The position numbers were made by a program, and so were the translations under genes. Of a stretch of 9,032 nt of DNA, positions 1 to 6,717 are shown piece after piece; positions within the stretch are counted from its first letter, which is position 1; every line of letters starts with the position of its first letter. Location: positions 1 through 9,032 of the forward strand of contig CANHSD010000116.1 of the NCBI GenBank assembly GCA_947463105.1, read 5' to 3'. The notes under the pieces are model-generated. The model was not told the origin of the DNA. It did not search any database and worked only from the letters and a program-made list of their open reading frames with translations. This DNA is from Chitinophagaceae bacterium. GTDB lineage: Bacteria; Bacteroidota; Bacteroidia; Chitinophagales; Chitinophagaceae.

Positions 1-720
1 CACAAGTCAGGATTGGGATTGTCTGCTACAGGATACGTGAGGGGCATTGATGGAACCCCATCGCTTTACCAAATGGCCCTCAGCCCATCCTATGATCATA
101 TTGGGGAAAAATCCATGTATGGCATTTCTTATACCTACTACAACAAGGATGAGCAACTGAGTACAGCTGTAACGCCTTATGACCATGAGGTCTATGCCTA
201 TGTCCAGCACAGAAAATCATGGCTAAGGCCCGCCCTGGCATTGGGTTGGGCTGAAGGACAGTACGAAGACGTGTCTACCATTCCCCTAAAATTCAATGGA
301 AATTATTATTGGATAAACGATACTTCAAATGTAATGCTCAATGACCTGTCTGTCAGTGCATCCATTTCACATGCATTCTCATTCAGTGAAGTACTTGGTG
401 ATAATGACATGCTGTTGATTGCACCACAGCTCAGCTTGATCGGAGGAATGCAAAGCTATTCGACTGTTTCAAGGTCTACGACGGTTGTGGGAACAAGAAC
501 AAGAGAGCTTGAGCTTGAAAGAATCAGAAAACGGTACAATGTTTCCAAAACCGATATTTCGAGTTTCACACTGCAAACTGCCGCCTTTTCAACCAGTTTT
601 TCATGGTACCGAAAAGCGTTCTCCATTTCTGCTGGGTATTTTTTAGCCTATTATTTTAACAGCAGCATGTCCAATAAAACTGCTCATATATTCAATTTGA
701 GCACAGGATTGACATTTTAG
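1..720 (+). CDS. Partial outer-membrane-like protein, C-terminal part, function unknown
   Basis: The frame is open from the first base of the window to TAG at 718-720, so only the last 239 residues are visible and the true start lies to the left. A TTG at position 13 could serve as a start, but nothing marks it as one. The visible part is rich in alternating polar and aromatic or hydrophobic residues (for example GISYTYYN, SISAGYFLAYYF, HIFNLSTGLTF) and ends in phenylalanine, as outer-membrane beta-barrels commonly do. I infer a barrel-like envelope protein. I do not recognise a named family and see no catalytic motif. A short charged stretch (TRELELERIRKRY) near residue 170 could be an extracellular or periplasmic loop. 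The next gene starts 87 bases downstream on the same strand without an intervening terminator, so the two may be co-transcribed. Confidence 0.7.
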   Translation, partial: HKSGLGLSATGYVRGIDGTPSLYQMALSPSYDHIGEKSMYGISYTYYNKDEQLSTAVTPYDHEVYAYVQHRKSWLRPALALGWAEGQYEDVSTIPLKFNGNYYWINDTSNVMLNDLSVSASISHAFSFSEVLGDNDMLLIAPQLSLIGGMQSYSTVSRSTTVVGTRTRELELERIRKRYNVSKTDISSFTLQTAAFSTSFSWYRKAFSISAGYFLAYYFNSSMSNKTAHIFNLSTGLTF

Positions 721-807
721 TATTTATTTATAATCTTTAGATTGGATTTGCCACTGCTTCGGATTACTTTCAGGCTTATAAATTCTTTCATCAACAAAAT
801 TGATCGC

Positions 808-1389
808 ATGAAAAAAATTATCTTGATCCTGTTTGTGGGTATCTTGACTGCTGGGGTAAACGCACAAGGATTTAAAATTGGGGTTAAGCTGGGTTCCAAC
901 ATCACTGATGTAACTGGGCTTCAATTCAAGGATGGATTCAACTATGCTTACCATGCCGGCGTTTTTTCTGAGATCATGTTCTCTAAATATCTTGGCATAC
1001 AGCCTGAAGCGTTGTGGAGCCAAACCAACCTTACAAGGGCCACAACAATTTCATCCCTTTATCAACCATCTTTGGGTTCGCTCAACAGCATAGAGCTGAC
1101 ATATTTGTCCATTCCTTTACTCTTGAACATAAGACCCACAAAATTGATAACACTTCAGGCTGGTCCGCAATTTGGCATCCTGGTAGACAAAACCCAAACG
1201 GCAACTGCCAATGCAGGAAATGCCTTCAAAAACGGAGATCTTTCAATGGTCGGCGGGGTTCAATTCAACATGTTTAAGTTGAAGTTTTATGGACGTTATC
1301 TCGCTGGGTTGAATAATATCAATGATCTTAGCGACCAAGACAAGTGGAAAAGCAAGTCCTTTCAATTCGGCGTTTCCCTGGCATTCTAA
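808..1389 (+). CDS. Porin-family outer membrane beta-barrel protein
   Basis: This 193-residue protein has a clear signal peptide: MKK, then a hydrophobic stretch, with probable signal peptidase I cleavage after VNA (residue 19). The mature part opens with GFKIGVKLGSNITDVTG, typical of the small Bacteroidota porin-family/PorT-like barrels (OMP_b-brl_2 type). Further strand-like segments follow, such as YLSIPLLLNIRP, LQAGPQFGILVD and FKLKFYGRYLAGLNNI, and the protein ends in SFQFGVSLAF with a terminal Phe. These proteins sit in the outer membrane; the substrate or partner is usually unknown, and a role cannot be assigned here. ATG 808 was chosen because it starts the signal peptide exactly; the frame extends further upstream only through non-ATG codons with no export signal. 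An intrinsic terminator follows 24 bases after the stop. Confidence 0.88.
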   Translation: MKKIILILFVGILTAGVNAQGFKIGVKLGSNITDVTGLQFKDGFNYAYHAGVFSEIMFSKYLGIQPEALWSQTNLTRATTISSLYQPSLGSLNSIELTYLSIPLLLNIRPTKLITLQAGPQFGILVDKTQTATANAGNAFKNGDLSMVGGVQFNMFKLKFYGRYLAGLNNINDLSDQDKWKSKSFQFGVSLAF

Positions 1390-1413
1390 CAAAAAAGTAC
1401 AACGCAGACAGAA

Positions 1414-1437
1414 CCCGGTCTTTGGCCGGGATTTTTT
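1414..1437 (+). terminator. Intrinsic terminator after the porin-family gene
   Basis: CCCGGTC and GGCCGGG form a 7-bp stem containing one G-T wobble, with a TTT loop, followed by A and six T residues. It lies 24 bases after the stop at 1389 and about 90 bases before lon. It separates the barrel-protein unit from lon, so lon needs its own promoter. Confidence 0.85.
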
Positions 1438-1497
1438 GTTGGCATCAAAGTTGAGATATATACCCTTTACCTACATAAACCAGGTTTTTGGGAGGGT

Positions 1498-1510
1498 AAT
1501 ATGTCATATT
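1498..1510. promoter_or_regulatory. Palindrome upstream of lon, possible operator
   Basis: AATATG and CATATT form a perfect 6-bp inverted repeat around one central T. The centre is 24 bases upstream of the lon ATG at 1528, in the lon leader or core-promoter region. An operator role is inference from position and symmetry alone. AT-rich 13-mers of this kind also occur by chance, and I see no second copy. Confidence 0.25.
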
Positions 1511-1527
1511 GTCTTAAATGATCAAGC

Positions 1528-3930
1528 ATGGAACTGAACATGAATTTTTTACAACAAGAGGATGAAGTTGACTTCATGCCCATCATACCGTTCAATGAAA
1601 ATGAGGGGGATGGTACCGACGATACGCTGATTCCAAAGGAATTGCCTTTGTTACCGCTCAGGAATACTGTCCTTTTTCCAGGTGTTGTCATACCCATTAC
1701 CGTTGGAAGGGATAAGTCAATCAAGGCCATTGCAGAGTCATACAAGACTGACAAATTGGTAGGTGTCCTCTCCCAAAAAGACAGCAACATTGAAGATCCG
1801 GGAATCGGAGATCTTGTAACTGTTGGAACCGTGGCCAAGATCATCAAGCTCATCAAAATGCCGGATGGCGGTACTACAGCCATTTTGCAGGGTAAAAAAC
1901 GATTTTCCCTGCTCAAGGTAACCGCTGAAGATCCTTATTTCAAAGGTGAAGTTGCAGTCATTGAAGAGGAGGTAATCAAGGATGATCAGCCATTCGATGC
2001 GTCCGTTGCCTCCATAAAGGATCTGGCCGGCCAAATCATTCAGCTCTCTCCCAATATTCCAACAGAGGCCTCCATCATACTGAGGAATATTGAAAATCCT
2101 TCCTTCCTGATTCATTTTGTGGGAAGCAACCTGAATTGCGATCTCTCAGAAAAGCAACAGTTGCTGGAATTGAGCGACATGCGGCAAAGGGCAGAAATGC
2201 TGCTGAACCTCTTGCAGAAAGAATTGCAGTTTGTTGAGTTGAAAAACAAGGTGACCACTAAAACCAAGACCGAACTGGACAAACAGCAAAGGGATTATTT
2301 CCTTCAACAACAGTTGAAAAGCATCAAAGAAGAGCTGGGCGGAGATTCAAATGACCGTGAGATTCAGGAGATGAAGAAAAAGGCAGAGTTAAAAAAATGG
2401 ACTCCTGCTGCAAAAGAACTTTTCCAAAAGGAAATTGAGAAGCTGGAAAGGATGCACTCCAGCACACCTGATTACTCTACCGTTTACAATCATGTAGACC
2501 TCATGCTGGATCTGCCCTGGGAAGATTATACCCAAGACAGCTATGACCTTAAAAAGGCTAAAAAAGTGCTGGATAAGGATCATTATGGTATGCACAAAAT
2601 CAAGGAAAGAATTCTTGAGTACCTGGCTGTACTCAAATTGAAGGGAGACATGAAGAGCCCCATCCTGTGTTTTGTGGGCCCTCCCGGTATCGGAAAAACA
2701 TCTTTGGGCAAAAGCATTGCCAGTGCTATCGGCAGAAAATATGTCAGGTTCAGTTTGGGAGGCCTGCATGATGAAAGTGAGATCAGGGGACACCGTAAAA
2801 CTTATATCGGTGCAATGCCCGGAAGAATTTTACAGTCCATCAGAAAAGTAAAGTCTTCCAATCCTGTCATGATCCTTGATGAAATAGACAAGGTCGGCAA
2901 GGATCATCGTGGAGATCCTTCATCAGCCTTGCTGGAAGTATTGGATCCAGAGCAAAACAACAGTTTCTACGATAATTACCTTGAGCTGGAATACGATCTC
3001 AGCAAGGTTTTGTTTATTGCAACCGCCAACGACATACAGAGCATTCAGCCTGCACTGCGGGACAGGCTGGAAATTATTGATCTCTCTGGTTACGCGGTAG
3101 AGGAGAAGGAAAAGATTGCACAGACCCACCTGCTTCCCAAGCAAAAGGAGTTGCATGGCCTAAAGGAATACAACCTCAAGGTAAGTACAGCAGTGATGAC
3201 CTATATCATTGAAAATTTTACCCGGGAAAGTGGCGTAAGGGAGCTCGACCGGCAGCTGGCCAGCATCATGAGAAGCCTGGCAAAGGATGTTGCCATCAAG
3301 GGTAAAATGAAGTCTATCCTTACCTTGAATGATATCACCAGAATACTCGGAAAGCCCCGATACAGCAATGATCTATACAAAACAGTGAACATGCCAGGTG
3401 TAGCTGTAGGCCTTGCCTGGACTTATGTTGGCGGTGATATCCTCTTCATTGAATCGACCATCAGCGATGGGAAGGGGGATTTGCAGCTCACCGGAAATTT
3501 GGGTAATGTGATGAAAGAAAGTGCCCACACTGCTTTCACCTATTTGCATGCCAATGCCAAGAAAAATGGCATAGATCCTGAGCTGTTCAAGAAGAAGAAT
3601 ATCCACATCCATGTTCCCGAAGGTGCGGTGCCCAAAGATGGTCCGAGTGCAGGAATTACCATGATGTCTGCCCTGGCATCGGCCTTCACCGGCAGAAGGG
3701 TAAAGCCATACCTGGCCATGACCGGGGAGATAACCTTGCGTGGGCAGGTTTTGCCTGTTGGAGGTATCAAGGAAAAGGTGCTGGCTGCGAAAAGGGCAGG
3801 TTTGAAAGAGATCATCCTTTGTTGGCAAAATGAGAAGGATGTGAATGAAATCAATGCAGAATTCATCAAAGGGATGAAATTCCATTATGTCAAGACCATG
3901 CAACAGGTACTGGAGCTGGCCCTTGTATAA
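1528..3930 (+). CDS. lon: Lon ATP-dependent protease (LonA type)
   Basis: Lon is a cytoplasmic homohexameric AAA+ serine protease that unfolds and degrades misfolded and regulatory proteins. This 800-residue protein has all LonA parts in order. The N-terminal substrate-binding domain starts near residue 39 (LPLLPLRNTVLFPG). A helical linker at about 245-275 carries the QQRDYFLQQQLKSIKEELG signature. Walker A is GPPGIGKT at 384-391 and Walker B is MILDE at 448-452. The sensor-1 region is FIATAND, followed by an arginine-containing PALRDRLE. The catalytic dyad is Ser707 (PKDGPSAG) and Lys750 (second lysine of GGIKEK), 43 residues apart as in E. coli Lon. The first ~35 residues form an acidic extension. 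ATG 1528 is used; ATG 1540 in the same frame is equally possible and would remove four residues. Strong terminators flank the gene on both sides, so it is probably monocistronic. I found no perfect TAnnTTTG box upstream. Confidence 0.98.
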   Translation: MELNMNFLQQEDEVDFMPIIPFNENEGDGTDDTLIPKELPLLPLRNTVLFPGVVIPITVGRDKSIKAIAESYKTDKLVGVLSQKDSNIEDPGIGDLVTVGTVAKIIKLIKMPDGGTTAILQGKKRFSLLKVTAEDPYFKGEVAVIEEEVIKDDQPFDASVASIKDLAGQIIQLSPNIPTEASIILRNIENPSFLIHFVGSNLNCDLSEKQQLLELSDMRQRAEMLLNLLQKELQFVELKNKVTTKTKTELDKQQRDYFLQQQLKSIKEELGGDSNDREIQEMKKKAELKKWTPAAKELFQKEIEKLERMHSSTPDYSTVYNHVDLMLDLPWEDYTQDSYDLKKAKKVLDKDHYGMHKIKERILEYLAVLKLKGDMKSPILCFVGPPGIGKTSLGKSIASAIGRKYVRFSLGGLHDESEIRGHRKTYIGAMPGRILQSIRKVKSSNPVMILDEIDKVGKDHRGDPSSALLEVLDPEQNNSFYDNYLELEYDLSKVLFIATANDIQSIQPALRDRLEIIDLSGYAVEEKEKIAQTHLLPKQKELHGLKEYNLKVSTAVMTYIIENFTRESGVRELDRQLASIMRSLAKDVAIKGKMKSILTLNDITRILGKPRYSNDLYKTVNMPGVAVGLAWTYVGGDILFIESTISDGKGDLQLTGNLGNVMKESAHTAFTYLHANAKKNGIDPELFKKKNIHIHVPEGAVPKDGPSAGITMMSALASAFTGRRVKPYLAMTGEITLRGQVLPVGGIKEKVLAAKRAGLKEIILCWQNEKDVNEINAEFIKGMKFHYVKTMQQVLELALV

Positions 3931-4030
3931 GTTTTTTTACATTGGCTAAACATTTTTTAAATCAAATGTGTTAAATACCCGATTAAGAGCATTATGCTTT
4001 TATGTTGGTTGTTTTAAGGGTTAAAGAACT

Positions 4031-4054
4031 TCCCCCATTTTCATGGGGGATTTT
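4031..4054 (+). terminator. Intrinsic terminator between lon and porQ
   Basis: TCCCCCAT and ATGGGGGA form a perfect 8-bp stem with a TTTC loop, followed by TTTTC and more T-rich sequence. It lies 100 bases after the lon stop and only 32 bases before the porQ start. It most likely ends the lon transcript; its closeness to porQ also permits an attenuator role. The rest of the 3931-4085 gap is AT-rich. It holds a weak inverted repeat (ACATTT 3950-3955 with AAATGT 3964-3969) and no promoter box that I can support. Confidence 0.8.
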
Positions 4055-4085
4055 CATTTGTGGAAACCGATGATTAATTTCGGTC

Positions 4086-5114
4086 ATGGTTTTTCGGCTG
4101 ACTTTGATGGGTTTATTGGTGCTTGCCTTTGCAGGTGGCACTGCACAGACCCTGGGTGGATCATCTGCGTTCAATTTTTTGAGGCTTCAGTTGCAACCCC
4201 AGGCCGGGGCTTTGGGGGGACGCAATGCATCCCATTTTGGTGCCGATCTTGGCATGATCAGTGAAAATCCCTCACTGTTAAGGAAAAACCATCATTCCGC
4301 CGTTTCAGCCAATTTTACTTCATTGGCACCCACCATTACGGGGCTTTATGCAGTAGGAGCCTATCACCTGAAAAAAGCGGCAACCACTGTGGCACTGGGC
4401 ATCACCCATCTTGGGTATGGAGAACAACAAGAAACGGATGCTTCAGGAAACATGCTGGGAACTTTTTGGGCATATGACCAGTTGCTTGGGGTTAGCGTTT
4501 CCAGGAAATACAACAAGAATTGGTATTATGGGTCAACGATCAAGTTGATCAACTCAAGGTATGGCGCCTATGCAAGCCAGGGCCTGGCGTTGGATATGGG
4601 CTTGAATTATTACGATGAGGAACGCATGATCCAATTCGGTTTTGCCGCCAAAAACATGGGGGTTCAGCTAAAATCCTATGGCAATGGCAAAGAAGATCTT
4701 CCGTTTGATTTGGTCCTGGGGGTGACCAAGCAACTGGAGAAAGCCCCCATCCGTTTTTCCATCACTGGTCAACGGATGCACCAGTTTGATCTGCTTTACA
4801 ACGATACCTTGTTTAATCAGGCCAATTTTGGTAGCCAGCCCAAGTCCAATTTGGGGACAAAAATTTTCAGTCATCTTGTTTTTGGAACAGACATACTGGT
4901 GGGAGAGAAAATTGTGCTTACGTGTGGATACAATGTTTTAAGGAGAAGAGAGTTGCGCATTCAAAACATTGCCAGTGGGCTTACGGGATTCAGTTATGGG
5001 TTTAACCTTCATTTACAGAGGCTAAGAATGTATTACGCACGAACACATTACCAGTCATCGCTTTCCCATCATCAAATCAGCTTTTCTTTCAAGCTTCAGC
5101 CCGCAGAGGATTAG
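4086..5114 (+). CDS. porQ: Type IX secretion system protein PorQ
   Basis: PorQ is an outer-membrane barrel protein of the type IX secretion system. Together with PorU, PorV and PorZ it forms the surface attachment complex that processes T9SS cargo and anchors it to the outer membrane. This 342-residue protein has a signal peptide ending near TAQ (residues 19-21). Family features follow in order: GGSSAFNFLRL at about 24, an ALGG motif, ENPSLL near 60, a GTFWAYDQLLGVS strand pair, and the C-terminal block with GYNVLRRREL, GLTGFSYGFNLHL and YYARTHYQ. Length and spacing suit the family. The start is ATG 4086, because an in-frame TGA at 4071 closes the frame upstream. The other secretion genes are not in the window, which is usual since T9SS genes are scattered. 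Its neighbour here is lon rather than the cytidylate kinase gene often found beside porQ. The assignment rests on remembered family patterns. Confidence 0.85.
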   Translation: MVFRLTLMGLLVLAFAGGTAQTLGGSSAFNFLRLQLQPQAGALGGRNASHFGADLGMISENPSLLRKNHHSAVSANFTSLAPTITGLYAVGAYHLKKAATTVALGITHLGYGEQQETDASGNMLGTFWAYDQLLGVSVSRKYNKNWYYGSTIKLINSRYGAYASQGLALDMGLNYYDEERMIQFGFAAKNMGVQLKSYGNGKEDLPFDLVLGVTKQLEKAPIRFSITGQRMHQFDLLYNDTLFNQANFGSQPKSNLGTKIFSHLVFGTDILVGEKIVLTCGYNVLRRRELRIQNIASGLTGFSYGFNLHLQRLRMYYARTHYQSSLSHHQISFSFKLQPAED

Positions 5115-6223
5115 AAATAACTCAGTTTGGTTTTGGGTGTCAGTGCCAACAATGTTTCATACATGAGGTGAATGGTCTGTTCAATATCATCCTTGTGGAT
5201 CATTTCAACAGTGGTATGCATGTACCTCAATGGGATGGAAATCAACACGGATGGGCATCCGTCGTTGGCATAGGCAAACGAATCCGTATCCGTTCCTGTG
5301 CTGCGGCTAACCGTTCTCATTTGAACAGGAATGTCTTTTTTCTCAGCAACATCTTCCACCAGTGAAAGCAACTTGTTGTGTACAGCGGGTCCGAAAGCCA
5401 GTGATGGTCCCTTGCCACAGGCCACATCACCTTCAATGATTTTATTGATCATGGGTGTGGTGGTATCGTGGGTTACATCAGTAATGATGGCCACATCAGG
5501 CTTTATTCTCCGCGCAATCATTTCTGCGCCCCTGAGTCCAATTTCTTCCTGCACTGCATTTACCACATACAGGGCATAGGGGAGTTTCTTTTTGTTCTCT
5601 TTAAGCAAGCGTGCCACTTCTGCAATCATGAACCCGCCAACCCTGTTGTCCAGGGCCCTTCCGATGATATAATCATACGCCAGTTCATCATAGCCCTCTT
5701 CGTAAGTGGCTACTGCTCCAATATGAATACCCAGTGCTTCAACTTCTTTTTTATTTTTCGCTCCGCAGTCAAGGAAAAGGTTTTCAACTGATGGCTGTGG
5801 ATCTTTTCGCTCGCCACCACCAATGCGGGTATGAATGGCTGGCCATCCAAAAACAGCTTTTACAGCCCCTTTTTTCCCATGGATCAATACGCGCTTGGCA
5901 GGTGCTATCTGGTGGTCAACGCCACCATTTCTTTTCACATAAATCAGCCCTGAATCAGAAATGTAGTTGACGAACCAGCTGATCTCATCAGCATGTGCTT
6001 CAATTACTACCTTGAACTTTTCGGTAGGGTTGATGATGCCTGCAACAGACCCATAAGCATCGGTGAAAATCTCATCCACATGCGGCTTGATGTACTCCAT
6101 CCAGAGTTTTTGTCCTCCAGACTCAAAGCCAGTAGGGGATGGGGTATTGATGTATTTTCTGAGAAATTTATAGGAAGCTTCTGACAGTATTTTCTTGGAT
6201 TTTCCTTTGGTAGCTTTTGCCAT
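5111..6223 (-). CDS. M42 family metallo-aminopeptidase
   Basis: M42 enzymes are cytoplasmic di-metal aminopeptidases, usually large self-compartmentalising complexes, that trim peptides after the main proteases act. Some are annotated as glutamyl aminopeptidase or, wrongly, endoglucanase. This 370-residue protein keeps the metal and catalytic residues: His77 and Asp79 in EAHADEISWF, bridging Asp192 in GRALDNRVGG, catalytic Glu226 and ligand Glu227 in VQEEIGLRGA, Asp249 in ITDVTHD, and His336 in RYMHTTVEM. No signal peptide is present. The first ~12 residues are unusually rich in Lys and small residues. ATG at 6223 fits the family length. The lipoprotein gene ends 26 bases upstream on the same strand with no terminator or promoter box between, so a shared transcript is likely. 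At the other end its TAA overlaps the porQ TAG within the four bases TTAG. Preference for a particular N-terminal residue cannot be read from the sequence. Confidence 0.95.
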   Translation of the reverse strand: MAKATKGKSKKILSEASYKFLRKYINTPSPTGFESGGQKLWMEYIKPHVDEIFTDAYGSVAGIINPTEKFKVVIEAHADEISWFVNYISDSGLIYVKRNGGVDHQIAPAKRVLIHGKKGAVKAVFGWPAIHTRIGGGERKDPQPSVENLFLDCGAKNKKEVEALGIHIGAVATYEEGYDELAYDYIIGRALDNRVGGFMIAEVARLLKENKKKLPYALYVVNAVQEEIGLRGAEMIARRIKPDVAIITDVTHDTTTPMINKIIEGDVACGKGPSLAFGPAVHNKLLSLVEDVAEKKDIPVQMRTVSRSTGTDTDSFAYANDGCPSVLISIPLRYMHTTVEMIHKDDIEQTIHLMYETLLALTPKTKLSYF

Positions 6224-6249
6224 GATGGATCAATTTTTTGTAGTGCCGG

Positions 6250-6681
6250 TCATCTGCGGAGGATGATGGGCTGTGTTTTTGCTGTATCGCTTTTGTTGCC
6301 TTTTTTGTCTTTCATCCAAAAGCTAAATGTTGCTGTGTCATTCCTGTTGCACCTGGGCTGGAGCTCGATGGCATAGGTAAAAGTCACCAACACCTCTCCA
6401 TCAAAATTTCTTGTTCTGGGTGTTTCGGCTGGGATGCGGTATAGGAACGAATCAACAAAATTGCTTTGTGCACAACGGGTGGTTGTTTTTCTTACCCAAA
6501 TGGTATCCACAAAATCCCCTTCTTTATCAGTTAGCCTCATGTTGATCAACAGATCACTGCCGGGCGGAATGAGTGTGGAGCTGATGCTTTTGATGGTCAA
6601 TGAAGGCTTGGACTGGAACGTCTCTTTTCCACAAGCCACCATAAACAGCACGAATAGTAACGCTATGAACTGTTTTGTCAT
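6250..6681 (-). CDS. Small lipoprotein of unknown function
   Basis: This 143-residue protein starts MTKQF, continues with a hydrophobic stretch and reaches a lipobox-like MVAC with Cys17 followed by Gly, so it is very probably lipidated and attached to a membrane on the periplasmic side. The mature part is a single domain with strand-like segments, including SDLLINMRLTDKEGDF, VLVTFTYAIEL and ATFSFWMKDKKGN. The phrases LTDKEGD and KDKKGNKSD resemble those of immunoglobulin-like or Ca-binding beta-sandwich domains, but I cannot name a family. Two further cysteines (in TTRCAQ and QPRCNR) might form a disulfide. The ATG at 6681 directly starts the lipoprotein signal. The gene precedes the M42 peptidase gene by 26 bases and is divergent from the LuxE-like gene. 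A functional link to the peptidase is not evident, since one product is exported and the other cytoplasmic. Confidence 0.85.
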   Translation of the reverse strand: MTKQFIALLFVLFMVACGKETFQSKPSLTIKSISSTLIPPGSDLLINMRLTDKEGDFVDTIWVRKTTTRCAQSNFVDSFLYRIPAETPRTRNFDGEVLVTFTYAIELQPRCNRNDTATFSFWMKDKKGNKSDTAKTQPIILRR

Positions 6682-6682
6682 G

Positions 6683-6690
6683 TACCTTTG
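6683..6690 (+). promoter_or_regulatory. Bacteroidota -7 promoter box for the LuxE-like gene
   Basis: TACCTTTG matches the phylum's primary sigma-factor -7 consensus TAnnTTTG exactly. Transcription would begin about seven bases beyond it, near 6696, giving a leader of about 20 bases to the TTG start at 6718. No good TTTG or TTG -33 element is seen at the usual 19-21 base spacing, so only the -7 part is supported. The box overlaps the more upstream TTG at 6688, which argues against that codon as the start. Confidence 0.5.
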
Positions 6691-6698
6691 TTGTGTTT

Positions 6699-6706
6699 CA
6701 AAATTA
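6699..6706 (-). promoter_or_regulatory. Bacteroidota -7 promoter box for the lipoprotein-peptidase unit
   Basis: Read on the minus strand the sequence is TAATTTTG, an exact match to TAnnTTTG. Transcription would start near 6692, leaving a leader of about 11 bases before the lipoprotein ATG at 6681. A proper -33 element is not visible; a TTG lies too close, about eight bases away. The box interlocks with the opposing one at 6683-6690. Confidence 0.5.
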
Positions 6707-6717
6707 ACCGATTCAAG

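Noticed and set aside
732..743. Inverted repeat AATCT-TT-AGATT between the first two genes
   Set aside because: The arms are only 5 bp in AT-rich sequence, with no T-tract; expected by chance.
1459..1470. TACCCTTTA as a lon -7 box
   Set aside because: It has an extra base and lacks the final G of TAnnTTTG; only a forced alignment gives a match.
3373..3903. Long open frames antisense to lon, and similar ones antisense to the LuxE-like gene and lpxB
   Set aside because: They lie entirely inside well-conserved genes, show no family motifs and have low-complexity or Cys/His/Phe-rich composition typical of shadow frames.
4001..4008. TATGTTGG as a porQ -7 box
   Set aside because: It has one mismatch to the consensus, no -33 element at a usable distance, and lies before the terminator.
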